Source: Comamonas sp. BIGb0124 (GTDB lineage: Bacteria > Pseudomonadota > Gammaproteobacteria > Burkholderiales > Burkholderiaceae_C). Taken from it: DNA of 64,000 bases. The number at the start of each line of letters is the position of its first letter. The stretch's first letter is position 1. The DNA lies in the NCBI RefSeq assembly GCF_003752175.1, contig NZ_RJVF01000012.1:1-64000 (forward strand), given 5' to 3'. Below, piece after piece: positions 27,412 through 36,235 of this stretch. The notes beneath the pieces are model-generated. The model was not told where the DNA came from. It was given only the letters and a program-made list of their open reading frames with translations, and did not search any database. Made by a program: the position numbers and the translations under genes.

Positions 27412-28179
27412 ATGCCTGAAGCCCCCGCCTCATCCCCGCACGCCCCCGCGCCCGTCAACATCCTGCTGGCGGGGTTCGAGCCCTTCGATCGCGACAGCGT
27501 CAATCCCTCGTGGGAGGTGGCGCGCGCGCTGGACGGCTGGCAGCCCGACCGCGCAGCGGTGCACGGCACGGGCAGCGGCGAGGCCACGGGCGAGACGGGG
27601 CAAGCCGGGGATCGGGCCGCCGGTCGCGCCGTGGTTCATGCCTTGCAATTGCGCTGCGTCTTCGGTCAGGCCACGGCGCAGCTCGACGAGGCCATCGCCA
27701 CCCTGCGGCCCGCGCTGGTGATCTGCCTGGGGCTGGCAGGCGGACGGGCCGACATCACACCCGAACGCGTGGCGATCAATATCGACGATGCCCGCATCGC
27801 CGACAACGCGGGCCGGCAGCCCATCGATCGGGCCGTGGTCTCCGGGGCCCCGGCCGCGTACTTCTCGAGCTTGCCGATCAAGGCCATCGTGCACGCGCTG
27901 CGCGCCGCCGGGCTGCCGGCCTCGGTCTCCAACACGGCGGGAACCTTCGTCTGCAACCACGTCTTCTTTGCCTTGATGCACCGTCTTGCCCACGCCGGCC
28001 CGGGCGTGCAGGCACGCGGCGGTTTCATCCACGTTCCCTATCTTCCCGAGCAGGCTGCGCGGGTTCCCGGTGCGCCGAGCATGGCGCTCGAGACCCAGAT
28101 CGCAGCCCTGCGAAGCGTGATCCGGACTTCGCTTGCGGTGTCGCAAGACCTCCGCGAAACCGCCGGCCGATTGCATTGA
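27412..28179 (+). CDS. pcp: Pyroglutamyl-peptidase I with an internal Gly/Ala-rich insert
   Basis: A 255-residue C15 cysteine peptidase that removes N-terminal pyroglutamate from peptides. The catalytic triad is visible: Glu118 (PERVAIN), Cys181 (AGTFVCNH) and His207 ([12 protein letters not shown]). Typical enzymes have about 215 residues. The extra length is an N-terminal extension plus a Gly/Thr/Ala-rich insert at about residues 46-75. ATG at 27412. It starts a run of four genes whose products would release 5-oxoproline and convert it to glutamate. Confidence 0.93.
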   Translation: MPEAPASSPHAPAPVNILLAGFEPFDRDSVNPSWEVARALDGWQPDRAAVHGTGSGEATGETGQAGDRAAGRAVVHALQLRCVFGQATAQLDEAIATLRPALVICLGLAGGRADITPERVAINIDDARIADNAGRQPIDRAVVSGAPAAYFSSLPIKAIVHALRAAGLPASVSNTAGTFVCNHVFFALMHRLAHAGPGVQARGGFIHVPYLPEQAARVPGAPSMALETQIAALRSVIRTSLAVSQDLRETAGRLH

Positions 28180-28255
28180 CGGCATGCGCCGCATCCGCGG
28201 CCCGCACCCTCCGACAACACGAGTGCAGAGCCGATCTGCCCAGGAGTATTGGACG

Positions 28256-29029
28256 ATGATGAAAATGGATCTGAACAGCGATCTGGGAGAAAGCTTCGGC
28301 GCCTGGCGCATGGGCGACGACGCCGCCCTGCTCGAGGTGGTGACCAGCGCCAACGTGGCCTGCGGATTCCACGCGGGCGACCCGGCCGGCATTCTGGCCA
28401 CGCTCAAGGACGCGGCGCGGCGCGGGGTCGTCGTCGGCGCGCACGTGTCCTATCCCGACCTCGCGGGATTCGGCCGCCGCAACATGGACATCGCCAGCGC
28501 GGATCTGGTGGCCGGCGTGATCTACCAGATCGCCGCCCTGCAGGGACTTGCCACCGCGGCCGGCACGCGGGTGCGCTACGTCAAACCCCATGGTGCCCTC
28601 TACAACACCATCGCACACGATCGCCGCCAGGCGCAGGACGTGATCGCTGCGCTGCACGAGATCGACCCCAGCCTGGTCCTGCTGGCACTGGCCGGATCGC
28701 CACTGATCGGCTGGGCACGCGACAGCGGACTGGAGGTCAGGGCCGAGGCCTTTGCCGACCGGGCCTACACGCCGCAGGGTGCGCTGGTCTCGCGGCGCGA
28801 GCCGGGTGCCGTGCTGCACGATCCCAGAAGCATCGGCGACCGCATGCTGCGCCTGGTGCAAGAGGGCCGCCTCGAAGCCGTCGACGGCAGCCTGGTCCAC
28901 CTCGAAGCCGACTCGATCTGCGTGCATGGCGACAGCCCCGGTGCCGTGGCGATTGCGCAGCAACTGCGCGAGCGCCTGATGCACGAGGGCGTGCAGTTGG
29001 GCTCCTTCGTGGGCAGCCTGGAGGCGTGA
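28256..29029 (+). CDS. pxpA: 5-oxoprolinase subunit A (LamB/YcsF family)
   Basis: A 257-residue protein with the LamB/YcsF start [11 protein letters not shown] and the family blocks ACGFHAGDP and KPHGALYN. PxpA is one subunit of the prokaryotic ATP-dependent 5-oxoprolinase that opens pyroglutamate to glutamate. ATG at 28256 with AGGAG upstream; a much longer open frame upstream overlaps pcp and is not used. The stop shares one base with the next start (TGATG). Confidence 0.94.
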   Translation: MMKMDLNSDLGESFGAWRMGDDAALLEVVTSANVACGFHAGDPAGILATLKDAARRGVVVGAHVSYPDLAGFGRRNMDIASADLVAGVIYQIAALQGLATAAGTRVRYVKPHGALYNTIAHDRRQAQDVIAALHEIDPSLVLLALAGSPLIGWARDSGLEVRAEAFADRAYTPQGALVSRREPGAVLHDPRSIGDRMLRLVQEGRLEAVDGSLVHLEADSICVHGDSPGAVAIAQQLRERLMHEGVQLGSFVGSLEA

Positions 29030-30654
29030 TGCGTTTTCTTCCCGTCAACCTGAATGCGATGCTGATCGAGCTCGACGACCTCGATCAGACGCTGACGCTG
29101 CTCGATGGACTGCAAAACCGGCCGCTGGCCGGTGTCCTGGAGCTGATTCCCGCAGCCCGGACGATCCTGGTTCATTTCGATCCCCTGCAGGTCGCTGCCG
29201 CCGAGCTCGCCGCGCGAATCGGCCGCCTGGACATCACGGCGCGGGTCGAGCGCTCGGGCCGACTGGTCGAGATCCCGGTTCGCTACGAGGGAGACGATCT
29301 CGAGGAGGTCGCCCGCATCCTCGGCATCGGTATCCCCGAGGTCATCGAACGCCACACCGGAAGCACCTACACGGTCGCGTTCACGGGTTTTGCGCCCGGC
29401 TTCGCCTACCTCAGCGGCGGTCACCCCAGTCTGAACGTACCGCGCCGAAAGACGCCCCGGACCCGCATTCCTGCCGGAGCCGTGGGCCTGGCCGGCCTGT
29501 TCAGCGGCGTCTATCCCCAGGCGAGCCCCGGCGGATGGCAGATCATCGGTGTGACGGACACCCCGATGTGGGACCTGAACCGCAAGGAGCCCGCACTGCT
29601 GCAGCCCGGTCATCGGGTGCGATTCGTTGCCGAAAAATCCCGTCCGCTGATCGCAGCCCCTGCCTACGCCACCGGGCCGGCCGAATCGCGCAGCACGCGC
29701 CCGGCCGATGCACGGCAAGCGACGCTGACGGTCGGGAAGACCGGTGTGCAAGCGCTGTTCCAGGACCTGGGCCGCCCCGGCCAGGCGGGGCAGGGCATCT
29801 CGGCCTCGGGCGCGATGGACCGAGGCGCCTTGAAACAGGCCAATGCGCTGGTCGGCAATCCGGCCGACTGCACCTGCATCGAGCTGGCCTACGGCGGCTT
29901 CGAGTTCGAAGCCAGCGGCGACAGCGTCGTGGCCGTGACCGGTGCCGACGTGCCGCTCACCCGGGTGAGCCGCGATGCCGACGGCACCCTGCGGCGCTGG
30001 CCGGAAAGCAACCACGCCCCGCTGGCCTTGAGCAGCGGCGACCGGCTGGCGTTCGGCCAGCCCCGCGCGGGCGTCAGAGCCTATCTCGCCGTGCGCGGCG
30101 GCTTCGATGTCGAGCCGGTACTCGGCAGCCGGTCGACGGACACGCTGTCGAATGTCGGCCCGAAACCGCTCGCAGCCGGCGACGTCGTCGGCATTCGGCC
30201 GGTGCCGCGCGGCGCCATCGTGGGCCACCCGGCCCAGCCGTGCCCGGACCTGCCACGTGCCGACACCGAAGTCACGCTGGATGTGGTCATGGGCCCCCGC
30301 ACCGACTGGTTCACGCCGGAAGCCGTGACGCTTTTCAGCGAACAGGTCTGGCGAGTCACGTCCGAATCCAATCGGGTCGGCATACGCCTCGGTGCCGCGC
30401 AGCCGCTGACCCGGGCCCTGGCGGCGGAGCTGCCGAGCGAAGGCACGGCCGCCGGTGCCATCCAGGTGCCTCCCAGCGGTCTGCCCGTCCTGTTCCTGGC
30501 CGATCATCCGCTGACCGGCGGCTACCCCGTCATCGCCTGCGTCGCGCCCTACCACCTCGACCGGGCCGGCCAGATTCCCGTCGGCACCCCCGTGCGCTTC
30601 CGGCCGATCCAAGTTTTTTCCGAGACCCGGGCCGAGCCAGCCGCCGTGGCTTGA
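29029..30654 (+). CDS. pxpBC: Fused 5-oxoprolinase subunits B and C (AHS1-AHS2, KipI-KipA like)
   Basis: A 541-residue fusion. Residues about 1-205 are the PxpB/KipI (AHS1) domain with FTGFAPGFAYL near 119; residues about 235-520 are the PxpC/KipA (AHS2) domain beginning at GVQALFQDLGRPG. In most bacteria these are two genes. The same AHS1-AHS2 pair forms the carboxyltransferase part of urea carboxylase, which matters because the next gene is a biotin carboxylase. Start ATG at 29029 is coupled to pxpA. Confidence 0.93.
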   Translation: MRFLPVNLNAMLIELDDLDQTLTLLDGLQNRPLAGVLELIPAARTILVHFDPLQVAAAELAARIGRLDITARVERSGRLVEIPVRYEGDDLEEVARILGIGIPEVIERHTGSTYTVAFTGFAPGFAYLSGGHPSLNVPRRKTPRTRIPAGAVGLAGLFSGVYPQASPGGWQIIGVTDTPMWDLNRKEPALLQPGHRVRFVAEKSRPLIAAPAYATGPAESRSTRPADARQATLTVGKTGVQALFQDLGRPGQAGQGISASGAMDRGALKQANALVGNPADCTCIELAYGGFEFEASGDSVVAVTGADVPLTRVSRDADGTLRRWPESNHAPLALSSGDRLAFGQPRAGVRAYLAVRGGFDVEPVLGSRSTDTLSNVGPKPLAAGDVVGIRPVPRGAIVGHPAQPCPDLPRADTEVTLDVVMGPRTDWFTPEAVTLFSEQVWRVTSESNRVGIRLGAAQPLTRALAAELPSEGTAAGAIQVPPSGLPVLFLADHPLTGGYPVIACVAPYHLDRAGQIPVGTPVRFRPIQVFSETRAEPAAVA

Positions 30655-30675
30655 CCCAGAGCGTTCAGCAACGAC

Positions 30676-32409
30676 ATGAAAAAAGTCCTGATTGCCAACC
30701 GCGGCGAAATCGCCGTCCGCATCGTTCGCGCCTGCGCCGATTACGGCGTGCAGTCGGTTGCCGTCTACGCCGACGCCGATCTGGATGCCCTGCACGCCCG
30801 CATGGCCGACGAAGCCTACGGGCTGGAAGGCAACCGCCCGGCCGACACCTACCTCGACATCGGCAAGCTCATCGCCATCGCGCGCCGCAGCGGCGCGGAT
30901 GCCGTTCACCCCGGTTACGGCTTCCTGTCCGAAAGCGCAGGCTTTGCCCAGGCGGTTCTCGACGCCGGATTGATCTGGATCGGCCCCTCGCCGCATGCCA
31001 TCCAATCCCTGGGCGACAAGGTCCAGGCCCGCAAGATCGCCCTCAAGGTCGGCGCTCCGCTGGTCGCCGGCACGCCCGGTCCGGTGACCAGCGCCAAAGA
31101 GGTCGTCGACTTTGCCCGCCAGCAGGGTCTGCCGATTGCCATCAAGGCCGCATTCGGCGGCGGCGGCCGTGGCATGAAGGTCGTCTGGAAGCTCGAGGAT
31201 GCAGCGGAGCTCTACGCATCCGCCGTGCGCGAGGCCGTTGCGGCTTTCGGTCGCGGCGAATGTTTCGTCGAGCAGTTCCTCGACCGGCCCCGCCATGTCG
31301 AAGCGCAGGTGCTGGCCGATGCCCATGGCCATGTGGTGGTGGTCGGCACCCGCGACTGTTCACTGCAGCGGCGCAACCAGAAACTGGTCGAGGAAGCCCC
31401 TGCCCCGTTCCTGAGCGACGAACAGCGAACGCGCATCCATGAGGCTGCGCGCGATGTCTGCGACGAAGCGGGCTACACGGGCGCAGGCACCGTCGAGTTC
31501 CTGCTGAGCGCGACCGGCGCCCTCTCCTTTCTCGAAGTCAACACCCGCCTGCAGGTCGAACATCCCGTGACCGAGGAAACCGCAGGCGTCGACCTCGTGG
31601 TCGAACAGTTGCGCATCGCCGACGGCCTGCCACTTTCGTTCACGCAGACCCCCGTCCCTCGCGGACATTCGTTCGAGTTCCGCATCAACGCCGAGGACGT
31701 CGGCCGGGGTTTCCTGCCCTCGCCCGGCCGTATCAAGCGGTTCGTTCCGCCCTCCGGCCCCGGTGTGCGGGTCGATACCGGGGTGGATGGCAACGCCACG
31801 GTGCCGGGCACATTCGACTCGATGATGGCCAAGTTGATCGTCACCGGTGCCACCCGGGAACAGGCGATTCGGCGGGCACGCCGGGCCCTTGCCGAGTTCG
31901 AGATCGAAGGACTGCCGACCGTGCTGCCTTTCCACAGACTGGTCATGCAGCATGCCGACTTCACCGGCCCGGACACCTTCGGCGTTCACACCCGCTGGAT
32001 CGAGACCGACTTCGCGGACGACCTGGCAGCCGGCGTCCGCCCCGAGCCGCTCGCATCGGTCGCACTGCATCGCACCGCCATGGAAATCGACGGCCGCCGT
32101 GTGGCCCTGGGCCTGCCGGCCGAACTGCTGGGCACGCTCCAGTCCGCGGCCGCAGCGCCGCCTGCTGCCACCGGCACCGACCCGGTCTGCCAGGCGTCCG
32201 CCGGCGGCGTGCTGGCGCCCATTGCCGGCACCCTGCAGGCCTGGAAAGTCGAAAACGGCGCTCAGGTCAAGGAAGGCGACCTGATCGCGGTGATGGAAGC
32301 CATGAAGATGGAGATGCAGGTCACCGCCCACCGCAGCGGGACCATCGCCTTGAAAGCCACGGCCGGTGCCGCCCAGGAAGCTCAGTCGATACTGGCCACC
32401 ATCGACTGA
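30676..32409 (+). CDS. Biotin carboxylase fused to biotin carboxyl carrier domain
   Basis: A 577-residue protein: biotin carboxylase N-domain ([16 protein letters not shown]), ATP-grasp domain with the glycine-rich loop GGGGRGMK near 160, carboxylase C-domain, then a C-terminal biotinyl domain with the biotin-accepting lysine in AMKM (about Lys544). It carboxylates biotin with bicarbonate and ATP. No AccD/PccB-type carboxyltransferase is present nearby; the AHS1-AHS2 protein 21 bases upstream is the only candidate partner. Acetyl-CoA carboxylase-like annotation would be the default but does not fit the context well. Confidence 0.92.
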   Translation: MKKVLIANRGEIAVRIVRACADYGVQSVAVYADADLDALHARMADEAYGLEGNRPADTYLDIGKLIAIARRSGADAVHPGYGFLSESAGFAQAVLDAGLIWIGPSPHAIQSLGDKVQARKIALKVGAPLVAGTPGPVTSAKEVVDFARQQGLPIAIKAAFGGGGRGMKVVWKLEDAAELYASAVREAVAAFGRGECFVEQFLDRPRHVEAQVLADAHGHVVVVGTRDCSLQRRNQKLVEEAPAPFLSDEQRTRIHEAARDVCDEAGYTGAGTVEFLLSATGALSFLEVNTRLQVEHPVTEETAGVDLVVEQLRIADGLPLSFTQTPVPRGHSFEFRINAEDVGRGFLPSPGRIKRFVPPSGPGVRVDTGVDGNATVPGTFDSMMAKLIVTGATREQAIRRARRALAEFEIEGLPTVLPFHRLVMQHADFTGPDTFGVHTRWIETDFADDLAAGVRPEPLASVALHRTAMEIDGRRVALGLPAELLGTLQSAAAAPPAATGTDPVCQASAGGVLAPIAGTLQAWKVENGAQVKEGDLIAVMEAMKMEMQVTAHRSGTIALKATAGAAQEAQSILATID

Positions 32410-32430
32410 AGAACCGGGCCGCTGCCGGCC

Positions 32431-32454
32431 GGACGGCGGGACGGCGGGACAGGC
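32431..32454. repeat. Short tandem repeat, 8-base unit
   Basis: Two exact copies of GGACGGCG followed by a third degenerate copy, immediately after the biotin carboxylase stop. Possible slippage site; no function evident. Confidence 0.5.
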
Positions 32455-32477
32455 CCCTCGCGCGCACGATTTTTTCT

Positions 32478-32492
32478 CCCCCCCCCCCCCCC
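32478..32492. repeat. Homopolymeric tract of 15 C
   Basis: An uninterrupted run of 15 C preceded by a T-rich stretch, in the non-coding gap 168 bases before the bacterioferritin gene. Tracts of this length are prone to slipped-strand change and are also prone to sequencing error. Confidence 0.85.
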
Positions 32493-32659
32493 ACGGTGAC
32501 GACCCGACCGGGCTTCGAGCGGCTTCCGGGTTCATCAGTCCCAATGCAAACGCTTCTGAGGTCGTAACGCATGCAGAGTGCGGCGCCGGGGGCATTGCCC
32601 CTCTGACGAGCGAGTCGGGGGATACTCGGTGCCGAACCATCACGAGATCGAACACCACA

Positions 32660-33130
32660 ATGCAGGGAAATTCTCAAGTCATCGACTACTTCAACGAATT
32701 GCTGCGCGGCGAACTGGCTGCACGCGACCAGTATTTCGTTCATTCCCGCACCTATGAAGACCAGGGCTTCCTCAAGCTCTACGAGCGCATCAACCACGAG
32801 ATGGAAGAGGAAACCCAGCATGCCGATGCGCTGTTGCGCCGCATCCTGTTCCTGGGCGGCCGCCCCGACATGCGCCCCAATCCCTTCACGCCCGGCCTCA
32901 CCGTGCCCGAGATGCTGAGCAAGGACCTCGACACCGAGTACGAAGTCCGCGCCGCGCTGCGCAAGGGCATGGAACTGTGCGAAGGCGTGGGCGACTACGT
33001 GAGCCGCGACGTGCTGCTCACCCAGTTGCGCGACACCGAGGAAGACCACGCCTACTGGCTGGAAAAGCAGCTGGGCCTCATCGACAAGATGGGCCTGCAG
33101 AACTACCTGCAGTTGCAGACCACGATCTGA
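32660..33130 (+). CDS. bfr: Bacterioferritin-type protein lacking the haem-ligand Met52
   Basis: A 156-residue four-helix ferritin that aligns without gaps to E. coli Bfr over the first half. The ferroxidase ligands Glu18, Glu51 and His54 and the later EExH pair are kept, but position 52, the haem-coordinating Met in Bfr, is Thr. Such subunits (for example BfrA of Neisseria, or FtnA-type proteins of pseudomonads) store iron without their own haem or form mixed shells. ATG at 32660; no strong ribosome-binding site. Convergent with tctA. Confidence 0.92.
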   Translation: MQGNSQVIDYFNELLRGELAARDQYFVHSRTYEDQGFLKLYERINHEMEEETQHADALLRRILFLGGRPDMRPNPFTPGLTVPEMLSKDLDTEYEVRAALRKGMELCEGVGDYVSRDVLLTQLRDTEEDHAYWLEKQLGLIDKMGLQNYLQLQTTI

Positions 33131-33145
33131 GACGCCGCCGAGTAG

Positions 33146-33206
33146 GCCGTGCCGGCAAGGCCCGGGCCTTCACGGCGCCCCGTCAGCGCTGCGCACGCGG
33201 CGCAGC
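33146..33206. terminator. Two hairpins in the bfr/tctA convergent gap
   Basis: The palindrome AAGGCCCGGGCCTT (33157-33170) sits inside outer arms GCCGTG/CACGGC, and a second 7-base stem with a 5-base loop spans 33188-33206. Neither has a T-tract. Convergent genes end on both sides, so a bidirectional, possibly Rho-assisted terminator is likely. Confidence 0.4.
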
Positions 33207-33211
33207 CCCTG

Positions 33212-34747
33212 TCAGCGGGTGTGATCGGGCGCAGCCGCCGGCGACTGGCCGGCCGCCCGCAGATCGCGTGCGATGTTGCGCAGTTGCATGACCACCACCA
33301 TCAGGAACAGGCCGGCCAGGCAAGCCGAGATGGGCCGTTCCACAAAAGCCAGCCACTGGCCGTCGGCCTTGGTGAGCGAGGCCAGCAGGTTCTTCTCGAA
33401 CAGCGGCCCCAGCACCATGCCGAGGATGACCGGCGCGATCGGGTAATGGTGTTTCTGCAGGAAATACCCGGCCACGCCCATCACCAGCATCACGATCACC
33501 GAGGCCATCGAGTTGTTCATGGCGAACGCGCCGACGATGCTGAACAGGATGACAAACGGATAGATGACGTCCTTGTTGATGGTGGTCAGGCGCTTGAGCG
33601 CATTGACCACCAGCAGCGCCAGCGGCAACAGGGCCAGATTGGCGATGAAGAACAGCAGGAAGATGGCGTAGAGCTTGTCGGGCTGGAAGATGAACAGCGA
33701 CGGCCCCGGCTGCATGTCCTTCATGTAGAGCACACCGATGACGATGGCGGCCACCGAGTCGCCCGGAATGCCGAACACCAGGGTCGGAATGTAGCTGCCG
33801 GCCAGGCTCGCGTTGTTGCTCGACGACGCATTGATGACGGCCTCTTCCGAACCCTTGCCGTACTCCTGCGGCTGGCGGGAGAACTTCTTGGCCACCGCAT
33901 ACGAGATCCAGGCGGCGATATCGGCCCCGGCCCCCGGCAGCACGCCGATGAGCGTGCCGATGGCACTGCTGCGCGCGATGCCCGAGCGATTCTTCTTCAG
34001 CGACGGACCGATGCCGGCCAGGATGTTGAACGACGCCTTTTCCTGCACCGGCCGGGGCGCGCCGGCGCGCGCGGCGGCATGGCGGCCGGCGTAGAACTCG
34101 ATCGCGTTGGCAATGGCGAACATGCCGATCATGGCCGGAATGAAGCTGATGCCCTCCAGCAGCGCGACCTGGCCGAACGTGAAGCGAGGCTGCCCGGTGA
34201 ATTCGTCGTAGCCCACCGTTGCCAGCCCCAGGCCGAGCAGCAGCGCCAGCAGGCTCTTGAGCACGTGCTGTCCGGCGATCAGCGTGGCGCAGCTCAGGCC
34301 CAGCAGCGACAGCCAGGCGTACTCGAAGGAGCTGAACTTCATGGCGAACGAAGCCAGCACGGGCGAAGCCACGGCCAGCACGATGGCGCCGAAGATGCCG
34401 CCGATCACCGATGTGCTCAGGCCCAGGCCGAGCACATGGTTGGTCCGGCCCTGCTGGCTCAGGGCATAACTGTCGTCCACATAGGCGGCCGACGCCGGTG
34501 TGCCCGGAATGCGCAGCAGCACGCCCGGGATGTCGCCCGCGTAGATGGTCGAGGCACCGACCGAGATCATCATGGCGATCGCGGGGATCGGCTCCATGAA
34601 GAAAGTGAAAGGCACCAGCAGAGCCACGGCCATGGTGGCCGATAGCCCGGGGATGGCACCGACGAACAGGCCGAACAGGCCGGCCCCCAGGATGGCGGCG
34701 ATGGCTTCGAGCGTGATATAGCTGCTGGCGTTGATCAGGTTTTCCAT
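33212..34747 (-). CDS. tctA: Tripartite tricarboxylate transporter large membrane subunit TctA
   Basis: A 511-residue protein with about 12 hydrophobic segments and the conserved TctA motifs (GAIPGLSATM near 31 and GVLPGAGADIAAW near 265). It is the main channel of a secondary transporter driven by the ion gradient, fed by a periplasmic TctC receptor. ATG at 34747, nine bases after tctB. Third gene of tctC-tctB-tctA, downstream of a DapA-family gene. Confidence 0.95.
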   Translation of the reverse strand: MENLINASSYITLEAIAAILGAGLFGLFVGAIPGLSATMAVALLVPFTFFMEPIPAIAMMISVGASTIYAGDIPGVLLRIPGTPASAAYVDDSYALSQQGRTNHVLGLGLSTSVIGGIFGAIVLAVASPVLASFAMKFSSFEYAWLSLLGLSCATLIAGQHVLKSLLALLLGLGLATVGYDEFTGQPRFTFGQVALLEGISFIPAMIGMFAIANAIEFYAGRHAAARAGAPRPVQEKASFNILAGIGPSLKKNRSGIARSSAIGTLIGVLPGAGADIAAWISYAVAKKFSRQPQEYGKGSEEAVINASSSNNASLAGSYIPTLVFGIPGDSVAAIVIGVLYMKDMQPGPSLFIFQPDKLYAIFLLFFIANLALLPLALLVVNALKRLTTINKDVIYPFVILFSIVGAFAMNNSMASVIVMLVMGVAGYFLQKHHYPIAPVILGMVLGPLFEKNLLASLTKADGQWLAFVERPISACLAGLFLMVVVMQLRNIARDLRAAGQSPAAAPDHTR

Positions 34748-34756
34748 GGACCGTCT

Positions 34757-35212
34757 TCAGAACAGGCTGCCGGAAGGCAGCGGGACCAGCAGGATCGCGG
34801 AGAACAGGTAATAGATACCCGCGACCGCGGCAATGGCTGCCAGCGAGGCCATCAGCCTGCGCTTGCCGAGAAACGGCACGAGCAGCGCCACGACGATGAG
34901 GCTGGAGGTCACGACGAAACCCAGCACATCGACGAACGCGATGTAGAACACCACGGCCGCGATCACCACGGCCAGGCTGAACAGTTCGCGGCCGCCCGAC
35001 TCCGGCTGCGGGCGCAGGACAAGCCAGCGGCGGGTCTCGCGGACCAGCTCGAGGGCGGAAAGCAGCGTGATGAGGCAACCGATGGCCGCCGGCATGAAGC
35101 CCGCGCCGTAGGAGCCGGCGTCGCCCAGCACGATCCAGGCATAGAGCGCCATGCCGGAGCCCAGGATCAGGAAGAGCAACGGCAACAGCAGGGAAAGAGG
35201 TGGCATGCGCAT
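34757..35212 (-). CDS. tctB: Tripartite tricarboxylate transporter small membrane subunit TctB
   Basis: A 151-residue protein with four predicted membrane helices, the size and pattern of TctB. It partners TctA. The start at 35212 (MRMPPLS) or the in-frame ATG two codons later are both possible; no strong ribosome-binding site distinguishes them. Position between tctC and tctA supports the call. Confidence 0.92.
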   Translation of the reverse strand: MRMPPLSLLLPLLFLILGSGMALYAWIVLGDAGSYGAGFMPAAIGCLITLLSALELVRETRRWLVLRPQPESGGRELFSLAVVIAAVVFYIAFVDVLGFVVTSSLIVVALLVPFLGKRRLMASLAAIAAVAGIYYLFSAILLVPLPSGSLF

Positions 35213-35255
35213 GTGATTTCAGGCCGCGTCGGGCGCGGCCTGCCCGGCTTTCGGT

Positions 35256-36203
35256 TTATCGGTCTTCGACCAGCAGGCGGCCGAAGCGTGCGTCTTCGTC
35301 CTTCATGAACTGTCGCAGTGCATCGCCATAGAGCGCGTTGACCTCGAAGCCCTGGTTGTTGGCGAACTTCTGCAGTTCGCCGCTGGCATAGACCTTCTTC
35401 ATCGCCGCCGCGAGGGTTTCGGCGATGTCCGGGCTCAGTCCCTTGGGGGCCGCCAGCACGTTCCAGGTCGTCAGCGACCAGTCGTACGGCGTCGCCTGGT
35501 TGAAGCGGGGAATCTGGCCATACAGCTCCGACGGCTGGTTGGCCATGATGGCCAGATGGCGCACCAGTCCGGCATCGACCATGCCCTTGGCCTCGCCCGG
35601 CGAAGAGGTGACGAAGTCGACACCGCCCGACACCAGTTCCTGCAGCGCCGCGCTGGAACCTTGCGAGGGCACGAACCGCACCGCGGAATCGGGCAATTGC
35701 GCGCTCCGGAGCATGCCCAGCGTGTTGAGGTGCCAGACCGACTTGAGTCCGCTGCCCGAGGCCCGCAGCTTGCCGGGCTGCTGCTTGATCGCATCCATGA
35801 GCTCGTTGGCGTTCTTGTACGGCGAATCCTTGGCGACCTGCAGGCCGCCATAGATCAAGGCCAGCCGGCTGATGGGCGTGTAGTCCTGGTAGCTCAGAGG
35901 CGTCATCTTCTGGTGGTGCATCATGGCGATCTCCACCGTCACCACGCCGAGCGTGTAGCCATCGGCCTTGGCACGGTGGATGGCGTCGTGGCCCACCACG
36001 CCGCTGCCGCCCGTGCGGTTGATCACGTTGACGTTGACCCCCAGCTCTTTCTGCAGCCCCTGGGCGACCAGGCGCGCCACCGTGTCGGTGTTGCCGCCGG
36101 CACCCCAGGGCACGATGATGCTGATCGGCTTGTCGGGCCAGGCGGCGAAGGCCGAGCTCGAGAGCATCAAGGCACTCAGGGCGATGCGTCGGATGAATTT
36201 CAT
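35256..36203 (-). CDS. tctC: Tripartite tricarboxylate transporter receptor TctC (Bug family)
   Basis: A 315-residue secreted receptor with signal peptide (about 20 residues, cleavage near AFA-AWP) and the Bug core ISIIVPWGAGGNTD. Unlike the other two Bug receptors in this window it has its TctBA partners in the operon. ATG at 36203 with AAGGAG. It follows the DapA-family gene by 32 bases, so the imported solute is probably the substrate of that enzyme, likely a sugar-derived acid. Confidence 0.93.
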   Translation of the reverse strand: MKFIRRIALSALMLSSSAFAAWPDKPISIIVPWGAGGNTDTVARLVAQGLQKELGVNVNVINRTGGSGVVGHDAIHRAKADGYTLGVVTVEIAMMHHQKMTPLSYQDYTPISRLALIYGGLQVAKDSPYKNANELMDAIKQQPGKLRASGSGLKSVWHLNTLGMLRSAQLPDSAVRFVPSQGSSAALQELVSGGVDFVTSSPGEAKGMVDAGLVRHLAIMANQPSELYGQIPRFNQATPYDWSLTTWNVLAAPKGLSPDIAETLAAAMKKVYASGELQKFANNQGFEVNALYGDALRQFMKDEDARFGRLLVEDR

Positions 36204-36235
36204 GTCATGTCTCCTTGGATGATGATCGGGGGTCT

